Source: Piscinibacter sp. (GTDB lineage: Bacteria; Pseudomonadota; Gammaproteobacteria; Burkholderiales; Burkholderiaceae_C). Taken from it: DNA of 64,000 nucleotides. The stretch covers positions 62,001-126,000 of the forward strand of contig JADJJI010000007.1 in assembly GCA_016706565.1 (NCBI GenBank), read 5' to 3'. Below the pieces are notes generated by a model. It did no database searches, was not told where the DNA came from, and saw only the letters and a list, made by a program, of their open reading frames with translations. The position numbers and the translations under genes are program-made. Positions within the stretch are counted from its first letter, which is position 1. Each line of letters opens with the position of its first letter. Below are positions 36,324-45,087 of this stretch, piece by piece.

Positions 36324-36949
36324 ACGACTGCAAGGTCCTGCTCGTCGACGACCACCCGCTGGTGCGCGAGGGCCTGCGCGCCCGCCTGTCCGGAGTCGCC
36401 GGCATCGAGGTCGTCGGCGAGGCCGGCGACGCGGCGCAGGCCTTCGAGCAGGTGGAGCGGCTGCGCCCCGACCTGGTGCTGATGGACGTGGGCATGAAGC
36501 AGGTCAACGGCATCGAGCTCACCGCCCGGCTGCGCGAGCGCCACCCGACCTTGCGCGTGCTGATGCTCAGCATGTACGACAACCCCGAGTACGTGCATCG
36601 GGCGCTGGCAGCCGGCGCGCGCGGTTACGTGCTGAAGGAGGCGCCGTCGGAAGAGATCGTCGCGGCCATCCTCGCGGTCGCACAGGGCCGCAACTTCCTC
36701 GGCTCGGGGCTCGCCGCCACCGCCGGGCGGCCCGACGAGAGCCGCCCGCTGCTGTCGGCCCGCGAGACGGAGATCCTGCGCTGCCTGGCCGATGGGCTGG
36801 CGAGCCGGCAGATCGCCGAGACGCTGGGCATGAGCGTGCGCACCGTCGAGACGCACCGGCACAACATCCGCCGCAAGCTCGGCCTGGCCGGCCAAGCCGA
36901 GCTCATCAAGTACGCGGTGGAGCGCTGCCGCTCGATCGGCGGCGCCTGA
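36320..36949 (+). CDS. NarL/FixJ-type response regulator
   Basis: A 209-residue regulator. The receiver domain has acidic pocket D10/D11 and phospho-acceptor D56 (VLMDVGMKQVNGIEL), with K105-type switch region (GYVLKEAPSEEI). A LuxR-type helix-turn-helix follows (LSARETEILRCLADGLASRQIAETLGMSVRTVETHRHNIRRKL). It is coupled to the kinase by four overlapping bases. The probable target is the downstream TRAP transporter operon; this is inferred from adjacency only. Confidence 0.93.
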   Translation: MNDCKVLLVDDHPLVREGLRARLSGVAGIEVVGEAGDAAQAFEQVERLRPDLVLMDVGMKQVNGIELTARLRERHPTLRVLMLSMYDNPEYVHRALAAGARGYVLKEAPSEEIVAAILAVAQGRNFLGSGLAATAGRPDESRPLLSARETEILRCLADGLASRQIAETLGMSVRTVETHRHNIRRKLGLAGQAELIKYAVERCRSIGGA

Positions 36950-37072
36950 ACGGGAGCCTCGCTGCGTAGTTCCACGTACCGGTTTCACCCGTTGCGCGCC
37001 GGCGGCGATCGCGGTTTCATCGGCACCATCGCGCCATTGCGCGCCCGTTTTCCAGAACTCCCGGAGATTGCC

Positions 37073-37675
37073 TTGTCCGCCCTGCTTTCCCTGTCGGGCC
37101 TGATCGATCGTTTCAACGACCGCATCGGCCAACTCATCCGCTGGCTGGTGCTGGCGGCCGTGCTCATCAGCGCCACCAACGCCATCGTGCGCAAGGCGTT
37201 CAACATCGGCTCGAACGCCTTTCTCGAGGTGCAGTGGTACCTGTTCGCGGCCGTGTTCATGCTGGGAGCGGGTTATGCCTTCCTGCGCAATGTGCACGTG
37301 CGCATCGACTTCATCTCGTCCAAGCTGTCCAAGCGCACCAACGCCATCATCGACACGCTGGGCATCGTCGTGTTCCTGATCCCGCTGTGCCTGATCCTCA
37401 TCCGCCTGAGCTGGCCGCTGTTCGAGGGGGCCTGGCAATCCGGCGAGATGTCGCAGAACGCCGGCGGCCTGATCCGCTGGCCGGTCTACCTGCTGATCCC
37501 GCTGGGCTTCGGCATCCTGCTGCTGCAGGCACTGTCGGAGCTGGTCAAGCGCATCGCCTTCCTGCGCGGCATCATCCCCGAGCCGATGAGCATGGAGCAC
37601 CACAAGTCCGACGAAGAACTGCTCGCCGAAGAACTGGCCGCCGCTGCCGAGAAGAAGCTGGCGGGAGACAAGTAA
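37073..37675 (+). CDS. TRAP transporter small permease (DctQ type)
   Basis: A 200-residue membrane protein with four hydrophobic segments, the small subunit of a TRAP carboxylate transporter. Typical features are RWLVLAAVLISATNAIVRKAFN and EVQWYLFAAVFMLGAGYAFLRNVHVRIDF. I propose a TTG start at 37073, with GGAG at 37063-37066; upstream in-frame residues are not conserved-looking. The C-terminus is a charged helix rich in Glu and Ala. The stop abuts the dctM start with no gap. Confidence 0.85.
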   Translation: MSALLSLSGLIDRFNDRIGQLIRWLVLAAVLISATNAIVRKAFNIGSNAFLEVQWYLFAAVFMLGAGYAFLRNVHVRIDFISSKLSKRTNAIIDTLGIVVFLIPLCLILIRLSWPLFEGAWQSGEMSQNAGGLIRWPVYLLIPLGFGILLLQALSELVKRIAFLRGIIPEPMSMEHHKSDEELLAEELAAAAEKKLAGDK

Positions 37676-39508
37676 ATGGAAACCTCGTTCATCGTGCAGA
37701 ACTTCGTCCCGCTGATGTTCGCGGGGCTGTTCGTCTTCCTGCTCTCGGGCATTCCCGTCGCCTTCGGCCTGGCCGCCACCGGGCTGCTGTTCGGCTTCAT
37801 CGGCATGGAGGCCGGCCTGTTCGGCGGCAACCTGTTCCAGGCGCTGCCGCTGCGCGTGTTCGGCATCATGCAGAACGACACGCTGCTGGCGATCCCCTTC
37901 TTCACCTTCATGGGCATCATCCTCGAGCGATCCGGCATGGCCGAAGACCTGCTCGAGACCGTCGGCCAGGTGTTCGGCCCGGTGCGCGGCGGCCTGGCCA
38001 TCGCGGTGATCCTGGTCGGCGCGCTGCTGGCCGCCACCACCGGCGTGGTGGCAGCGGCCGTCATCTCGATGGGCCTGATCTCGCTGCCCATCATGCTGCG
38101 CTACGGCTACAACCGCACCATCGCCACCGGCACCATCACCGCCTCGGGCACGCTGGCGCAGGCCATCCCGCCCTCGCTGGTGCTGATCGTGCTGGCCGAC
38201 CAACTCGGCCGCTCGGTGGGCGACATGTACGCCGGCGCGCTGATCCCGGGGCTGATGCTGGTCGGCCTCTACCTTTCGTTCGTGGTGATGGTTTCGATCT
38301 TCAAGCCATCGTGGGTGCCGGCGCTGCCGCCCGAGGCGCGCATCTACCGCGAGGCCAACGGCTCGAGCGGCCACAGGTCGCTGCTCGCGCTGTTCGCGAT
38401 CTGCGGCGCGGCCGGCTACGCCTGGTCGAAGGTGCACCAGAGCGTCATCAACCCGATGATCGGCCGCGAGCTGCCGGCGCCGGGCGACGAGATCGTCATC
38501 CTGTCGATGACGGTGGCCTCGCTGCTGGCCCTGGGCCTGGCGCTGCTGAACAAGGCGCTGAAGATCGGCCTGCTGTCGCGCCTGACCGAACAGGTCACCT
38601 TCGTGCTGATCCCGCCGCTGGTGCTGATCTTCCTGGTGCTGGGCACCATCTTCCTGGGCATCGCCACGCCCACCGAAGGCGGCGCGATGGGTGCGCTGGG
38701 CGCGCTGATCATGGCCGTGGGCCGCGGCCGGCTGCAGCTCAAGCTGCTGGTGCAGGCGCTGGACAACACGGCGCGGCTGTCGTGCTTCGTGCTGTTCATC
38801 CTGATCGGCTCGACGGTGTTCAGCTTCACCTTCAACGCCGCCGACGGCCACATCTGGGTCGAGCACCTGTTCGACAAGATGCCCGGCGGCGCGCTCGGCT
38901 TCCTGATCGTCGTGAACGTGCTGGTGTTCATCCTCGGCTGCTTCATCGACTTCTTCGAGATCGCCTTCATCGTTATCCCGATCCTCGCGCCAGTGGCCGA
39001 CAAGATGCTCGGCGGTCTGCTGCCGCCCGGCACGCCGGCCGACATGACGCTGATCTGGTTCGGCGTGATCATCGCGATGAACCTGCAGACCTCGTTCCTG
39101 ACACCGCCGTTCGGCTTCGCGCTGTTCTACCTGCGCAGCGTCGCGGCCAAGAAGGACTACAAGGACCGCATCACCGGCGAGACCATCCCGGCCGTGCAGA
39201 CCTCGCAGATCTACAAGGGCTCGATCGCCTTCATCGTGCTGCAGCTGATCATGGTGTCGGCCGTGATCGCCTTCCCGACGCTGGTGACCGGCGGCATCGA
39301 GAAGGGCGTCACCATCGATGCGAACAAGGTGCTCGACCAGCTGCAGATGCAGCCGCGCGAAGAAGCCAACGACCCGTTCGCCGTGCCGGCCGCGCCGGGT
39401 GCTTCTGGCGCAGCGGGCGCCTCGTCAGCCCCTGCCGAGAGTGGGGCGAGCGACGACCCGATGAAGGGCCTGCTCGAGTCGATCAAGAAGGAACAGGGCC
39501 AGAAATGA
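37676..39508 (+). CDS. TRAP transporter large permease (DctM type, long form)
   Basis: A 610-residue membrane protein, longer than the common form of about 430 residues. Conserved DctM parts include GIPVAFGLAATGLLFGFIGME, the SGTLAQAIPPSLVLIVLADQLGRSVGDMYAGALIPG loop, and the late FEIAFIVIPILAPV and MNLQTSFLTPPFGFALFYLRSVA segments. The extra length is an insertion of hydrophobic segments in the middle and a hydrophilic Ala/Ser/Pro-rich C-terminal tail of about 60 residues. This is the form seen in the mannitol/chloroaromatic subfamily. The substrate is unknown. Confidence 0.9.
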   Translation: METSFIVQNFVPLMFAGLFVFLLSGIPVAFGLAATGLLFGFIGMEAGLFGGNLFQALPLRVFGIMQNDTLLAIPFFTFMGIILERSGMAEDLLETVGQVFGPVRGGLAIAVILVGALLAATTGVVAAAVISMGLISLPIMLRYGYNRTIATGTITASGTLAQAIPPSLVLIVLADQLGRSVGDMYAGALIPGLMLVGLYLSFVVMVSIFKPSWVPALPPEARIYREANGSSGHRSLLALFAICGAAGYAWSKVHQSVINPMIGRELPAPGDEIVILSMTVASLLALGLALLNKALKIGLLSRLTEQVTFVLIPPLVLIFLVLGTIFLGIATPTEGGAMGALGALIMAVGRGRLQLKLLVQALDNTARLSCFVLFILIGSTVFSFTFNAADGHIWVEHLFDKMPGGALGFLIVVNVLVFILGCFIDFFEIAFIVIPILAPVADKMLGGLLPPGTPADMTLIWFGVIIAMNLQTSFLTPPFGFALFYLRSVAAKKDYKDRITGETIPAVQTSQIYKGSIAFIVLQLIMVSAVIAFPTLVTGGIEKGVTIDANKVLDQLQMQPREEANDPFAVPAAPGASGAAGASSAPAESGASDDPMKGLLESIKKEQGQK

Positions 39509-39571
39509 GCCACAGGGCGGGCGGGGCTGGGCGGCCCGCCCGCCTCGTTTCGCTGCCCCCCCCCAAATGAG

Positions 39572-39599
39572 AAGAGCCCCGCCAAGGCGGGGCTCTTTT
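39572..39599. terminator. Bidirectional terminator between TRAP genes
   Basis: A 12-bp perfect stem AAGAGCCCCGCC/GGCGGGGCTCTT with two central A and TTTT on the plus side; on the minus strand the A run gives T as well. It terminates both dctM and the convergent dctP. Confidence 0.9.
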
Positions 39600-39630
39600 C
39601 ATGCTGCAAGCCGCCGAAGGCGGCCGGCGA

Positions 39631-40713
39631 TCACAGCTTCTGCTGCTGCATGAAGTCGTCGAAGCCGGCTTCGGCGAAGCGGAACATCAGGTTCTGGTCG
39701 CGGCGGAAGTCGTTGTAGTCGGCGTAGATCTTCTTCCACGCCGGGTTGCTGCCGCTGAGTTCACCGTAGACCTCCATGGCAGCCTTGAAGGCGCCGTCCA
39801 TCACGTCCTTCGGGAAGCGGAACAGCTTGGTGCCGGCACCGACGAGCTGCTTCAGCGCGGCCGGGTTGCGGGCGTCATAGCGAGCCTGCATCACGGTGTG
39901 GGCATGCGCCGCGGCGTTCTCGACGATCGCCTTGTACTCGGCCGAGAGGCCGGCAAAGGCCTTCGTGTTGATGTACAGCGACAGCTGCGGGCCGCCTTCC
40001 CACCAGCCGGGGTAGTAGTAGTTCGGCGCCACCTTGTTCAGGCCGAGCTTCTGGTCGTCGTACGGGCCCACCCACTCGGACGCGTCGATCGTGCCCTTCT
40101 CGAGCGCCTGGTAGATCTCGCCGCCGGGGATGTTCTGCGGCACGCCGCCGATGCGCTCGAGCACCTTGCCGCCGAAGCCGCCGATGCGCATCTTCAGGCC
40201 CTTGATGTCGGCCAGCGACTTGATCTCCTTGCGGTACCAGCCGCCCATCTGCGCGCCGGTGTTGCCCATCGGGAAGTTGTGGATGTTGTAGCCCGCGTAG
40301 AACTCGCGGAACAGCTTCATGCCGTTGCCTTCGTACATCCACGCCGTCATCTGGCGGCTGTTCAGGCCGAACGGGATGGCGCAGTCCATCGCGAAGGTCG
40401 GGTCCTTGCCGAAGAAGTAGTACGGCGCGGTGTGCGCCATCTCGACGGTGCCGTTCTGCACGCCGTCGACGACGCCGAACGGGGGCATCAGTTCGCCACC
40501 GGCGTGCACCGAGATCTGGAACTTGCCGCCGGTCATGTCGCTGACCTGCTTGGCCATCACTTCGGCAGCGCCGTAGATGGTGTCCAGCGACTTCGGAAAG
40601 CTCGAAGCCAGGCGCCAGCGGATGTTGGCCTGTGCGTGCACCACGGCCGGTGCGGCACCGGCGGCGAGCACCCCGGCAATGCCGGCGCGTTGGATGAATG
40701 AGCGACGTTCCAT
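39631..40713 (-). CDS. TRAP transporter substrate-binding protein (DctP type, Tat-exported)
   Basis: A 360-residue periplasmic binding protein. The N-terminus ERRSFIQRAGIAGVLAAGAAPAVVHAQ is a twin-arginine (Tat) signal peptide, common in the TRAP subfamily with the long DctM. The mature part shows WRLASSFPKSLDTIYGAAEVMA and the binding-site region GMKLFREFYAGYNIHNFPMGNTGAQMGGWYRKEI, and the ligand-contacting arginine region KMRIGGFGGKVLERIGG. It converges on dctQM across a shared terminator, so it has its own promoter. Confidence 0.92.
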   Translation of the reverse strand: MERRSFIQRAGIAGVLAAGAAPAVVHAQANIRWRLASSFPKSLDTIYGAAEVMAKQVSDMTGGKFQISVHAGGELMPPFGVVDGVQNGTVEMAHTAPYYFFGKDPTFAMDCAIPFGLNSRQMTAWMYEGNGMKLFREFYAGYNIHNFPMGNTGAQMGGWYRKEIKSLADIKGLKMRIGGFGGKVLERIGGVPQNIPGGEIYQALEKGTIDASEWVGPYDDQKLGLNKVAPNYYYPGWWEGGPQLSLYINTKAFAGLSAEYKAIVENAAAHAHTVMQARYDARNPAALKQLVGAGTKLFRFPKDVMDGAFKAAMEVYGELSGSNPAWKKIYADYNDFRRDQNLMFRFAEAGFDDFMQQQKL

Positions 40714-40855
40714 GCGATTTCTCCTAGGGTGGATACGCGGAAGAGGAGGAATTGAGCGCAGAAATTCTAGGAGGGGGGCCATACCCCCCCGCCCGGTGTT
40801 TACCCGTGCGAAAAACTACGTGCTTCCCAGGGCCGCGACCAGGGGGTGGACCCGG

Positions 40856-42238
40856 TCAACTGCCGGCGAGTTTCATGCGTTCGACCAGCACCGAACCGAG
40901 CGTCTTGGTGCCGCTCGTGTAGGTGTCGGCGCCGACCGCGACGATGCCCTTGAGCATGTCGCGCAGATTGCCGGCGATGGTGATCTCGTGCACCGGGTGC
41001 ACGATGCGGCCCTGGTCGACCCAGAAGCCGGCCGCGCCGCGCGAGTAGTCGCCGGTGACCTGGTTGACGCCCTGCCCCATCAGCTCGATGACGAACAGCC
41101 CGCGGTGCAGCTTGCGCAGCATCGCCTCGAGGTCGTCGCCTGGCTGGGTGAGCCGGCTGCTCAGCGTGAGGTTCTGCGAGCCGCCGGCGTGGCCGGTGGT
41201 GCGCATGCCGAGCTTGCGCGCCGAGTAGCTCGACAGGAAGTAACCCTGCAGCACACCGCCCTGGACCACGTCGCGCGGCCGTGTGGTCACGCCTTCGTCG
41301 TCGAAGGGCGAGCTGCCCTTGCCGCGCGGGATGTGCGGGTTCTCGTGCACATCGAGGTGCGGTGCGAGCACCTGTTGGCCCAGGCTGTCGAGCAGGAAGC
41401 TGGACTTGCGGTACAGCGCGCCGCCGCTGACGGCCTGCACCAGCGAGCCGAGCAGCCCGGCCGCCACCGTGGACTCGAACAGCACCGGCACCTCGGCCGT
41501 GGCGATCTTGCGGCTGCGCAGCCGCGACAGCGCGCGCTCGGCGGCGTAGCGGCCCACCGCCTCGGGCGCCGCCATGTCATCGGGCGAGCGCATCGAGGTG
41601 TACCAGGCATCGCGCTGCATGTCGTCGCCGCCCTTGCCGGGCAGCGAGGCGATCGGCGCCACCGACAGCGAGTGCCGCGAGCTGGCGTAGCCACCGCGGA
41701 AGCCGCGGCTGTTGGCCATGATGAAGTGCGACTGCTGCACCGACACGCCGGCGCCGTCGGAATTGGTGATGCGGCGATCGACCTCGAGCGCTGCGGCCTC
41801 GCAGCGCTGCGCGATCTCGACCGCCTGCTCGGCGACGATGGGCCAGGGGTGGAAGAGGTCGAGGTCGCGCACGGCGGCAGCGCCGAAGGCCAGGTCTTCC
41901 ACCTCGGGCAGGCCGGCGGCCGGGTCCTCGGCAGTGAAGCGCGCGATGTCGTGGGCGGCACGCACCGTCTGCTCCAGCGCGGTGCGCGAGAAATCCGAGG
42001 TGCTCGCATTGCCGCGGCGCTTGCCGACGTAGACGGTCACGCCCAGCGACTTGTCGCGGTTGCGCTCGACGTTCTCGACCTCGCCCTTGCGCACGCTGAC
42101 CGACAACCCCACGCCCTCGGAGACCTCGGCCCCGGCCTCGCTGGCGCCGAGCGTGCGCGCGAGGGCAAGGGCGTCTTCGGCGAGCTGCTGGAACTGGTCT
42201 CGCGTGTAGGCGAATCCGCGGGGGCTGGTGTCGGGCAT
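40856..42238 (-). CDS. pmbA: Metalloprotease PmbA/TldE
   Basis: A 460-residue TldE subunit that pairs with TldD to form a heterodimeric peptidase. The complex processes microcin- and CcdA-type peptides in other bacteria. TldE lacks the zinc site, which TldD supplies. Typical parts: GASEAGAEVSEGVGLSVSVRKGEVENVE, NSRGF, and the C-terminal MGQGVNQVTGDYSRGAAGFWV. ATG 42238 is chosen over the open frame upstream. The gene is divergent from yjgA; tldD is not in the window. Confidence 0.93.
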   Translation of the reverse strand: MPDTSPRGFAYTRDQFQQLAEDALALARTLGASEAGAEVSEGVGLSVSVRKGEVENVERNRDKSLGVTVYVGKRRGNASTSDFSRTALEQTVRAAHDIARFTAEDPAAGLPEVEDLAFGAAAVRDLDLFHPWPIVAEQAVEIAQRCEAAALEVDRRITNSDGAGVSVQQSHFIMANSRGFRGGYASSRHSLSVAPIASLPGKGGDDMQRDAWYTSMRSPDDMAAPEAVGRYAAERALSRLRSRKIATAEVPVLFESTVAAGLLGSLVQAVSGGALYRKSSFLLDSLGQQVLAPHLDVHENPHIPRGKGSSPFDDEGVTTRPRDVVQGGVLQGYFLSSYSARKLGMRTTGHAGGSQNLTLSSRLTQPGDDLEAMLRKLHRGLFVIELMGQGVNQVTGDYSRGAAGFWVDQGRIVHPVHEITIAGNLRDMLKGIVAVGADTYTSGTKTLGSVLVERMKLAGS

Positions 42239-42324
42239 GGGAGTGGGGCCGGGAAAGCGGGCCGGGCAGATGGTCCGTGTGGGGTCGCGGGCTATCATAA
42301 CCGTGCGTCATTCACCATCACCTC

Positions 42325-42867
42325 ATGCCCCGCACCGCCCCATTTCTGCCCTCGGAAGACCCCGTCGATCCCGACGAGCGGCCGAGCAAGACCCAGCGCA
42401 AGAAGGAATCGCACGAGCTGCAGGACCTCGGCGAGGCGCTGGTCGCGCTGCCCGAATCGCGCGTGAAGGACCTGGCCATCCCCGAGAACCTGCGCGACGC
42501 GGTGCATGAGTACCGTCGCACGCGCACGCATGAAGGCAAGCGCCGCCAGATGCAGTACATCGGCAAGCTGATGCGCGGCACCGACACCGAACCGATCCGC
42601 CAGGCGGTGCTCGACATGCAGCTCGGCCGCGCCAAGGACGCGCTGTCGCTGCACGAGTCGGAGCGCTGGCGCGCCGAGCTGGTCGCCAGCGACGACGCCG
42701 TCACCGGTTTCCTGCAGGAGTTCCCGGGCACCGATGCGCAGCAGCTGCGCAGCCTGATCCGCAGCGCGCGCAAGGACGCCGCACTGCAGCCCGAGCAGCG
42801 CAGCGGCCGCGCCTTCCGCGAGCTGTTCCAGTTCATCAAACAATCGCGCGAGACCGCCCATGAGTGA
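42325..42867 (+). CDS. yjgA: Ribosome-associated protein YjgA/DarP (DUF615)
   Basis: A 180-residue acidic-basic helical protein that binds late 50S intermediates and helps peptidyl-transferase-centre maturation. Signatures are PSKTQRKKESHELQDLGEALVAL and the RRQMQYIGKLMR core. It is divergent from pmbA, the usual arrangement in proteobacteria, and overlaps mog by eight bases. Confidence 0.93.
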   Translation: MPRTAPFLPSEDPVDPDERPSKTQRKKESHELQDLGEALVALPESRVKDLAIPENLRDAVHEYRRTRTHEGKRRQMQYIGKLMRGTDTEPIRQAVLDMQLGRAKDALSLHESERWRAELVASDDAVTGFLQEFPGTDAQQLRSLIRSARKDAALQPEQRSGRAFRELFQFIKQSRETAHE

Positions 42868-43447
42868 ACCCGCTTTCGACCCGGTGCGTATCGGCCTGGT
42901 CTCGATCAGCGACCGCGCGTCGTCCGGCGTCTACGAGGACAAGGGCATCCCGGCCTTGCAGGACTGGCTGAAGCGGGCGCTGCGCAACCCGATGGCCTGG
43001 GAAACGCGCCTGATCCCCGACGAGCAGGAGGCGATCAGCGCCGCGCTGCGCGAACTGGTCGACGTGGCGAAGTGCGACCTGGTGCTGACCACCGGCGGCA
43101 CCGGCCCGGCGCCGCGCGATGTCACGCCCGAGGCCACGCTGGCGGTGGCCGACAAGGTGATGCCCGGCTTCGGCGAGCAGATGCGCCAGATCAGCCTGAA
43201 CTTCGTGGCCACGGCAATCCTGTCGCGCCAGGTGGCGGTGATCCGCGGCAAGACGCTGATCATCAACCTGCCCGGCCAGCCGAAGTCGATCGCCGAGACA
43301 CTCGAGGGATTGAAGGACCGCGGCGTGCATGGCATCTTCGCCGCCGTGCCCTACTGCATCGACCTCCTCGGTGGCCCCTACTTCGAGACCGACGAATCCG
43401 TGTGCAAGGCGTTCCGGCCGAAGACGGCCATCCGCACTGCACGCTGA
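42860..43447 (+). CDS. mog: Molybdopterin adenylyltransferase
   Basis: A 195-residue MogA-type enzyme that adenylates molybdopterin before molybdenum insertion. The family loop LTTGGTGPAPRDVTPEAT and NLPGQPKSIAETLEG are present. The gene serves molybdoenzymes such as the NasA encoded in this window. Its start lies inside the end of yjgA, so translation is likely coupled. Confidence 0.93.
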   Translation: MSEPAFDPVRIGLVSISDRASSGVYEDKGIPALQDWLKRALRNPMAWETRLIPDEQEAISAALRELVDVAKCDLVLTTGGTGPAPRDVTPEATLAVADKVMPGFGEQMRQISLNFVATAILSRQVAVIRGKTLIINLPGQPKSIAETLEGLKDRGVHGIFAAVPYCIDLLGGPYFETDESVCKAFRPKTAIRTAR

Positions 43448-43448
43448 T

Positions 43449-45086
43449 ATGAGCCTGGCCTTGCGTCATGCCGTCGCCCTGGCCTGCCTGGCCGCCGCGG
43501 CGGCCGTGTCGGCGCAGGAGGCCACCATCGAGTACCGCGTCAGCGAACGCGACACGCTGATCGGCCTGTCGGAAACGGTCTTCATCGGTCCGCAGGCCTG
43601 GCGCGAGATCGCGCGGCTGAACCGCCTGCCCGACCCGAACCTCATCCGCCCCGGCCAGGTGCTGCGTGTGCCGGCGCGGCTGATGCGCATGCGCGCCCTG
43701 CCGGTGCGCGTGAGCAGCGCGGTAGGCGAGGTGCGCGTGGGCAACGAGCTGGTGCAGCCCGGCGCGGCACTGGCCGAAGGCCAATCGCTGCAGACCGGTG
43801 CCAACGGTTCGGCCGTGCTCGCGCTGGCCGACGGCTCGCGGGTGCGCGTGCCGCCGTCGAGCCTGGCCGAGATCGTCGCCAGCCGCGGCCCCGGCGCCAC
43901 GGAGGCCGATGCGGCGCGGCTGGCCGGCGACGGCCTGTTCACCGGCGTGCTGCGCATGCTGCGCGGCTCGGTGGAGGTGCTGGCCGCCAAGCTCCGCCGA
44001 ACCCAGCCGCTGGAGGTGACCACGCCCACCGCCGTGGTCGGCGTGCGCGGCACGCAGTACCGCGTCAGCCTCGACGGCGACAGCGGCGCCACGCGCAGCG
44101 AGGTGCTGGAAGGCAAGGTCAAGCTCGAATCGCCGCAGCGCAGTGTCGGCACCGACATCGCCGCCGGTTTCGGCGCCGCGATCGACGCCGCGGCGCGCGC
44201 GCCGGTGCCGGCGAAACTGCTGCCCGCGCCCGACCTGGCGGCCATGCCGGAGCGCTTCGAGCGCCCGCTGGTGCGCTTCGCGCTGCCCACCGAGAAAGAC
44301 ACGGTGCGCGTGCAGGTGGCGCAGGACGCCGAGTTCGAGCGCATCGTCAACGACCAGAAGGTGACGGCCGGCAGCGACGTGCGCATCGCCGGGCTCGACG
44401 ACGCGAAGTGGTTCCTTCGCGCTCGGCGCCTCGACGGCCAGGGCATCGAAGGCTACGACGCGGCGCGTGCCTTCGTGCTGAAGGCGCGGCCGGAGCCGCC
44501 GGCCACCAACACGCCCCGATCAGGGGCCAAACAATCGCTCGGGCCGGTGGAGTTCAACTGGTCACCCAACCTCGAGGCGAAGAGCGTGCGCCTGCAGGTG
44601 GCCAGCGACGCGGCCTTCACGCAGATCGTCGCCGCGCGCGAAGGCCTGACCGGCACGCGCGAGACGCTGGAGGTCGGCGGCCCCGGCACCTACCACTGGC
44701 GCATCGCCAGCACCAAGGCCGACGGCGACAAGGGCCCGTTCAGCGACGCGCAGCGCTTCGAACTGCGGCCTCTGCCGGAGCCGCCCAAGGGCGGCATGGG
44801 CGAGGACGGCAAGTCGCTCACGCTGGCCTGGAGCGGCCGCGCGGAAGACACCCAGCACGTCGAACTGGCGCGCGACCCGGCGTTCAAGGAGATCGTCGCG
44901 CAGGCCGACCTGAACGCGCCCGAGTGGACGCTGCCGCGGCCCTCGAGCAGCGGCACCTACTACTTCCGCTACCGCAGCATCGAGCCCGACGGTTTCGTCG
45001 GGCCCTACAGCGCCACGCTGGTCATCGAGGTGCCGCGCGACTGGCGCTACCTCTGGCTGCTGACGCCGCTGCTGTTCGTGCTCTAG
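43449..45086 (+). CDS. Secreted LysM-FecR domain protein
   Basis: A 545-residue envelope protein. A signal peptide (residues 1-22) precedes a LysM-like peptidoglycan-binding motif (about 28-75; YRVSERDTLIGLSE ... PNLIRPGQVLRVP). A FecR domain follows (about 85-215; TPTAVVGVRGTQYRVS), then two or three fibronectin-like repeats (about 240-520; NWSPNLEAKSVRLQVASDAAFTQI). A short hydrophobic C-terminus (YLWLLTPLLFVL) may anchor it in the membrane. Relatives often accompany CHASE2 adenylate cyclases in this order, but none follows here. The function is unknown, probably in envelope sensing. Confidence 0.78.
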   Translation: MSLALRHAVALACLAAAAAVSAQEATIEYRVSERDTLIGLSETVFIGPQAWREIARLNRLPDPNLIRPGQVLRVPARLMRMRALPVRVSSAVGEVRVGNELVQPGAALAEGQSLQTGANGSAVLALADGSRVRVPPSSLAEIVASRGPGATEADAARLAGDGLFTGVLRMLRGSVEVLAAKLRRTQPLEVTTPTAVVGVRGTQYRVSLDGDSGATRSEVLEGKVKLESPQRSVGTDIAAGFGAAIDAAARAPVPAKLLPAPDLAAMPERFERPLVRFALPTEKDTVRVQVAQDAEFERIVNDQKVTAGSDVRIAGLDDAKWFLRARRLDGQGIEGYDAARAFVLKARPEPPATNTPRSGAKQSLGPVEFNWSPNLEAKSVRLQVASDAAFTQIVAAREGLTGTRETLEVGGPGTYHWRIASTKADGDKGPFSDAQRFELRPLPEPPKGGMGEDGKSLTLAWSGRAEDTQHVELARDPAFKEIVAQADLNAPEWTLPRPSSSGTYYFRYRSIEPDGFVGPYSATLVIEVPRDWRYLWLLTPLLFVL

Positions 45087-45087
45087 G

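Noticed and set aside
35429-38866. An 1145-codon minus-strand frame opposite the sensor kinase and TRAP genes
   Set aside because: The His/Gln/Asp/Arg-rich translation has no family motif, and the plus strand has proper domains and ribosome sites.
40773-40790. GGGGGG-CCATA-CCCCCC inverted repeat upstream of dctP as a terminator
   Set aside because: It has no adjacent T run and lies upstream of both flanking starts; it may only be a G/C homopolymer patch.
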